Source: Piromyces finnis
Taxonomy: Eukaryota > Neocallimastigomycota > Neocallimastigomycetes > Neocallimastigales > Neocallimastigaceae
DNA length: 64,000 nucleotides
Assembly: GCA_002104945.1 (NCBI GenBank)
Contig: MCFH01000018.1
Location: 62,001 to 126,000, forward strand
Reading direction: 5' to 3'
The translations under genes and the position numbers were made by a program. The notes beneath the pieces were generated by a model. That model did no database searches, was not told the DNA's origin, and saw only the letters and a program-made list of their open reading frames with translations. Below are positions 55,451-64,000 of the stretch, piece after piece (the first letter of the stretch is position 1; each line of letters opens with the position of its first letter).

Positions 55451-58400
55451 ATGATATCAATGGAAACCTTTTATGGAATAATTGAAACTACTAATGATGC
55501 TTTACTACTTTTTGAAGCCTCACATTTAGGAATTGTACAAAAAGTTAGAAGAAGATTACATGAAAAAGAGAGAAAAGAATTACGTTCAGGTTCTTGTTAT
55601 ATTTTTTCAGAATCAGAATCTGGTATAAAACGATGGTAATTTATTAAAAATCATACATTATTAAATGACTTAATATTTATTTAAATTTTAACATATAAAT
55701 ATTTTATTATAGGACTGATGGAAGATTATGGTCTCCTAGTAGGATATTGGGTAAAATTAATTTAAAATACTAAAAATACATATATTCATATTATATATAT
55801 TGATAGAATTATAATAACTTTTATAATCGTAATATTTATAATGTATTAACAGGTAATTTTCTAATTTATAGAGAAGTCGAGAAAAAAATATCAAAAAAGA
55901 ATTTAAAAGCTACAGATAAATTATTTGAAGGAATACCATCTAAATTAACAGCTAAAGGAAGTAAAGGTGCTTATGTTTTCAAAGAAAAGGGATTACTTAA
56001 AAAAACAATATCGGCTATAATGAACAATCAACAACATCATCTTGTTTGTTATGTATGCAATTTATAATTGTTTGATATTAATTAAATTGTAAATACGTTT
56101 ATTAATTTCAGTATTTTATATTTATATTATATTATAATTTAAAATCAAAAAAGTATACTAAAGAAGACGGTAAGATAATATAAAATAACATAAATAACAC
56201 AAATAAAACTTTTAATATTTTCACTATTAATATATAATAATAAATTAGCCCAATATGGTCGACTTAGAACTCCAAGAGATTTTAAGAAATTTTCTAATAT
56301 AAAAATACCTATAGAATTAATTAAGCAACAAAACTTTAGAAAACCTCCTACTGCCATATCTTCGTTAATGTTAAAAGGAAATACTACCATATTTATCAAT
56401 TCAAAAGAAGACTACCGGAATTCGAAAAATAATAATAATATAATGTTATTAGATAAAGATGAAATTAGTAATGAAGATAGTGATGTTGACTGTAGTATTA
56501 ACTCTGGTAATAAAAGAAACCATAATTTGCAAAATCATAGTAGTACTACGACAATAAATGGTAATTTAACAAGTAGCGATAATGAAAATGGCTATGAATT
56601 TGATTTTATCAATAGCAATAAAAATTACCTCAAAAAAAAAAATAACAAACGTGATAATAGTGGAGAAAATAATTCTGAATCTACTATTAATGATGTTGAT
56701 TCTATATCTTCATTATCTACAGATCTTTCTTCTATTAGTGTAAGTATAACAAATGATGATGATATCAATTTAATCAATGAACAGGATCAACTTCTTTCAA
56801 ATTATTTTTTTAATTTAAGTTCATCTAATGAAAATGAAAATCAAAAAAAAATCAATGATGTTAAAGATGATGAAAGTAATAGCACTTTTAAATAAAATAG
56901 TATAAAAATAATTAAAATAAATATATTAATTTATATATATATAATAAATATTAGCCATTAAGACAGATGATTTTATGCTTCAAAAAAATAATGATTTATC
57001 TAGTCTGGATAATACAGAACCAAATGATAATACTTCTATAAATAATTCTTCTGTTTTTCTTCCTCTAAAATCACCATTAGATAATCAAGGTTCTTGTGAT
57101 TTTACTAATCCTGAATTTAATATTTTTTCTTCTCTACATAATACAAACCCTTTTTTACCTATTAAGCCAGATTTTAATATTAATGTTTCATCATTAAACA
57201 CTATGCCAAATATAAATATGAATCCAATTAATACACCAATTTCATTTAATAGTTTCATCAAAGAAAATAATAACAATAATATTATTAATACTGAAATAAA
57301 TCCTATTACTAATGCAACAAATAATATCAATAATTTTAATAATTATCAAAGTTTTAGCAACTATAATAACTACGATATGTTAAATAACGACATTTTTTTT
57401 CAAAATTTTAATGAGGCAACCTCATCAAATTTATTATCACCTTTTTGTTTCAATACTAACAATACTTATAAGGAATCTTTAAATAATAACTTTGGTAAGT
57501 TTTTATTATAAGTTTTTTTTTTTTTTTTTTTTCATATAAGTTATTACGATTTAATATTTTAATAAATACCTATATTTAAACTTTTTACTAATTAATAGAT
57601 ATTTATTCATTTATTTTCAATGGTATTTATCCAAATAATACATTTGATCTTTCAACCTACAATACTAAAATAGGTATTAATCCAATAGAAAATTTAAATC
57701 CAAATTCTTCAAATATTACATCTTCAATCCCAAACCAAACTTTAAAAATATTTCCTTTTAATAATAACAATAACTGTAAAACTATTATTCAATTTATATA
57801 TTAACATATATAATAAATTATATTATTTCCATTATTAATAAGATAAAAATAATTTAAAAAAATAGCACTTCCAAATTCTCAATTAAACCTTATTAATAAT
57901 GACAACAGAGGAATTAATTTTGAAGATAATAATAATATACCAGCATCAATTATTTCATTAAATAAGCAAAACGTCCCATTATCTGATAAAAATTTAGGTA
58001 TAATCTAAATAAACATAAATATACTTTTAAAAACTAAAATTTGAATTAATCACATTATTATTTTATATATAAAGATTTATTGTCGATTGTTCCATATCCC
58101 CAGTTATTAAATGTTATTAACAAAAAAAGTATTGAAAATAGCAATTTAATAGCACCATCTTCTAATTTATCATCATTAAACATCACAGAAAAGAACTACA
58201 ATAATATATTAAATTCAAATGCTTGTAATATTAACTTAACAAAGGAATGTTTATCATCTGTATCATTAAATTGCGATATATTTAAAGAAGAAGACCAACT
58301 ATCAAATAAAAATAATAAAAATTTAAATTCTGATAAAATGAGTGTAGATGACCACTCTTCAAATAGTATTACTAAAAAGAATTATAATAATAATGAAAAT

Positions 58401-58775
58401 ATTATAAATATTGAAAATAATAATAATAAGGACATAGTTGCATTGATGGATTTATGTGAAAATACAATATGTAATAAAAAAACACCTTTATCTCAACCAT
58501 CTTCACCATTAATATTTAATAACCTGGAATTACAGTTTAAAAATCATAATGATAATATAAACATGGATCAATTATGTCTTTTTAGTTTTCCTGAAATGAA
58601 TTCTTCCATATTGGATAATGAGAATGATTCTCAAAATAAAGCAATGTCAAATCTACTAAAATCAAAATCATTGACACCCGATATAAAAGATTTTCCTATT
58701 ATCAACAAGGAATCATCATTAGTAACAAACAGTAATAAAAATAATCTATATAATAATTTTAATTTAAGAAATTAG
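55451..58775 (+). CDS. WOPR-domain (Gti1/Pac2 family) transcription regulator
   Basis: Fungus-specific DNA-binding regulator related to Wor1, Gti1 and Pac2, which control morphological switching and development. Exons: 55451-55635, 55713-55750, 55853-56052, 56112-56169, 56249-56875, 56955-57494, 57599-57775, 57866-57997, 58075-58775; sum 2658 nt, 885 residues. The WOPR domain fills the first five exons. Box A: METFYGIIETTNDALLLFEA, then RRRLHEKERKELRSGSCYIF, GIKRWTDGRLWSPSRIL and FLIYREVEKK. Box B: GLLKKTISAIMNNQQHHLVC, then YY and QYGRLRTPRDFKKF. The remaining 600 or so residues are Asn/Ser-rich and disordered, with patches of hydrophobic residues that may act in transactivation. The start at 55451 (MISMETFYG) places box A at the very N-terminus as in relatives. 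The domain is the strongest evidence that the host is a fungus. Confidence 0.93.
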
Positions 58776-59163
58776 TATAATTTTTATATTTTATAAATTT
58801 TCTATTTTTCATGTATATATTTTAAATCAAATTTTATTTATGTAAATTCTTTATCAATTTTATTTATTCTTTTTTTATAAGCTTATTAATAATCATTTTG
58901 GATATTATATATATAATAAATATATATCCTTTATAATATATTTAAAAAAAATAAAAATAAAAAAGAATTTATAAAATATATAATACTAATTTATTTAAAA
59001 ATATATAAAATTTTTATAAAAATAAGAAAAAAAAAATTGGGTATAATAATAATTAAAAAAAAAATAATAGAAATCAAATATATTATAGAGTAGTATAGTA
59101 GTATAGAATTTTTTCTTAGTTTTTTTTTTTTTTTTTGTATAATTGTATTCAATGCGATCGATA

Positions 59164-59197
<34 letters not shown>

Positions 59198-59241
59198 AAT
59201 CAAGAATTTTTAGTTATAAAAAACTTTATATATCAAATAAT
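58776..59241. other. Convergent AT-rich spacer
   Basis: Between two 3' ends. Includes poly-T at 59120-59136 and about 31 A at 59164-59195. No gene. Confidence 0.55.
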
Positions 59242-63961
<4,720 letters not shown>

Positions 63962-64000
63962 TTTAGATTGATATTATAACAATACAAAAATTAATTAAAT

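Overview
The window looks like nuclear DNA of an early-diverging zoosporic fungus, most likely an anaerobic gut fungus (Neocallimastigomycota). Non-coding DNA is almost pure A+T with long (TAA/TTA)n arrays and homopolymer tracts. Genes are cut by many short GT-AG introns of about 60-330 nt that are themselves nearly all A+T. One gene carries the WOPR (Gti1/Pac2) domain, known only from fungi. Another is a CatSper-type channel, a family tied to flagellated cells. The phylum assignment is an inference from composition plus gene content. No marker such as rRNA is present.

Layout. 1-20 kb: the 3' part of a CatSper-like voltage-gated cation channel (+), IBA57/CAF17 Fe-S assembly factor (+), TVP23 Golgi membrane protein (-), FAM32A spliceosomal protein (+), a small unknown gene (+), a membrane-anchored Nudix hydrolase (+), a glyoxalase-II-like metallo-beta-lactamase-fold hydrolase (-), a small unknown membrane-anchored gene (-), and aspartate kinase (+). 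21-33.4 kb: two tandem paralogous 22-exon genes (-). Each encodes a signal-anchored, beta-helix-like ectodomain of about 880 residues, an EGF-like module and a seven-helix domain with class C (GABA-B/glutamate type) GPCR hallmarks. This pair is the most notable system in the window. 33.4-41.2 kb: a gene-poor, repeat-rich interval holding a retroelement tail with an LTR-like repeat, a stranded exon-like fragment, two strong inverted repeats, a structured GC-rich island and a (TAA)n array. 41.2-46.7 kb: an intronless 1829-codon Munc13/Ync13-type protein (C2, MUN halves, second C2). 47.4-48.1 kb: an Asn-repeat ORF running into foreign-looking, relatively GC-rich DNA with a hairpin. 48.5-54.4 kb: MSH3 mismatch-repair ATPase (-). 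55.4-58.8 kb: WOPR transcription factor (+). 59.2-64 kb: a long coiled-coil protein (-), possibly centrosomal.

How the genes fit together. Most are housekeeping neighbours with no operon-like logic. A theme of zoospore biology can be read from the content, but it is only a hypothesis: a CatSper-like calcium entry channel, chemosensory class C receptors with carbohydrate-binding-type folds, a Munc13-type exocytosis factor, and a coiled coil of possible basal-body type. IBA57 suggests that [4Fe-4S] maturation is retained; in an anaerobic fungus this would take place in the hydrogenosome.

Exon models were built by hand from reading frame, GT-AG signals, phase agreement and family similarity. 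Coordinates spanning a gene include introns. Exact splice sites may be off by a few bases.
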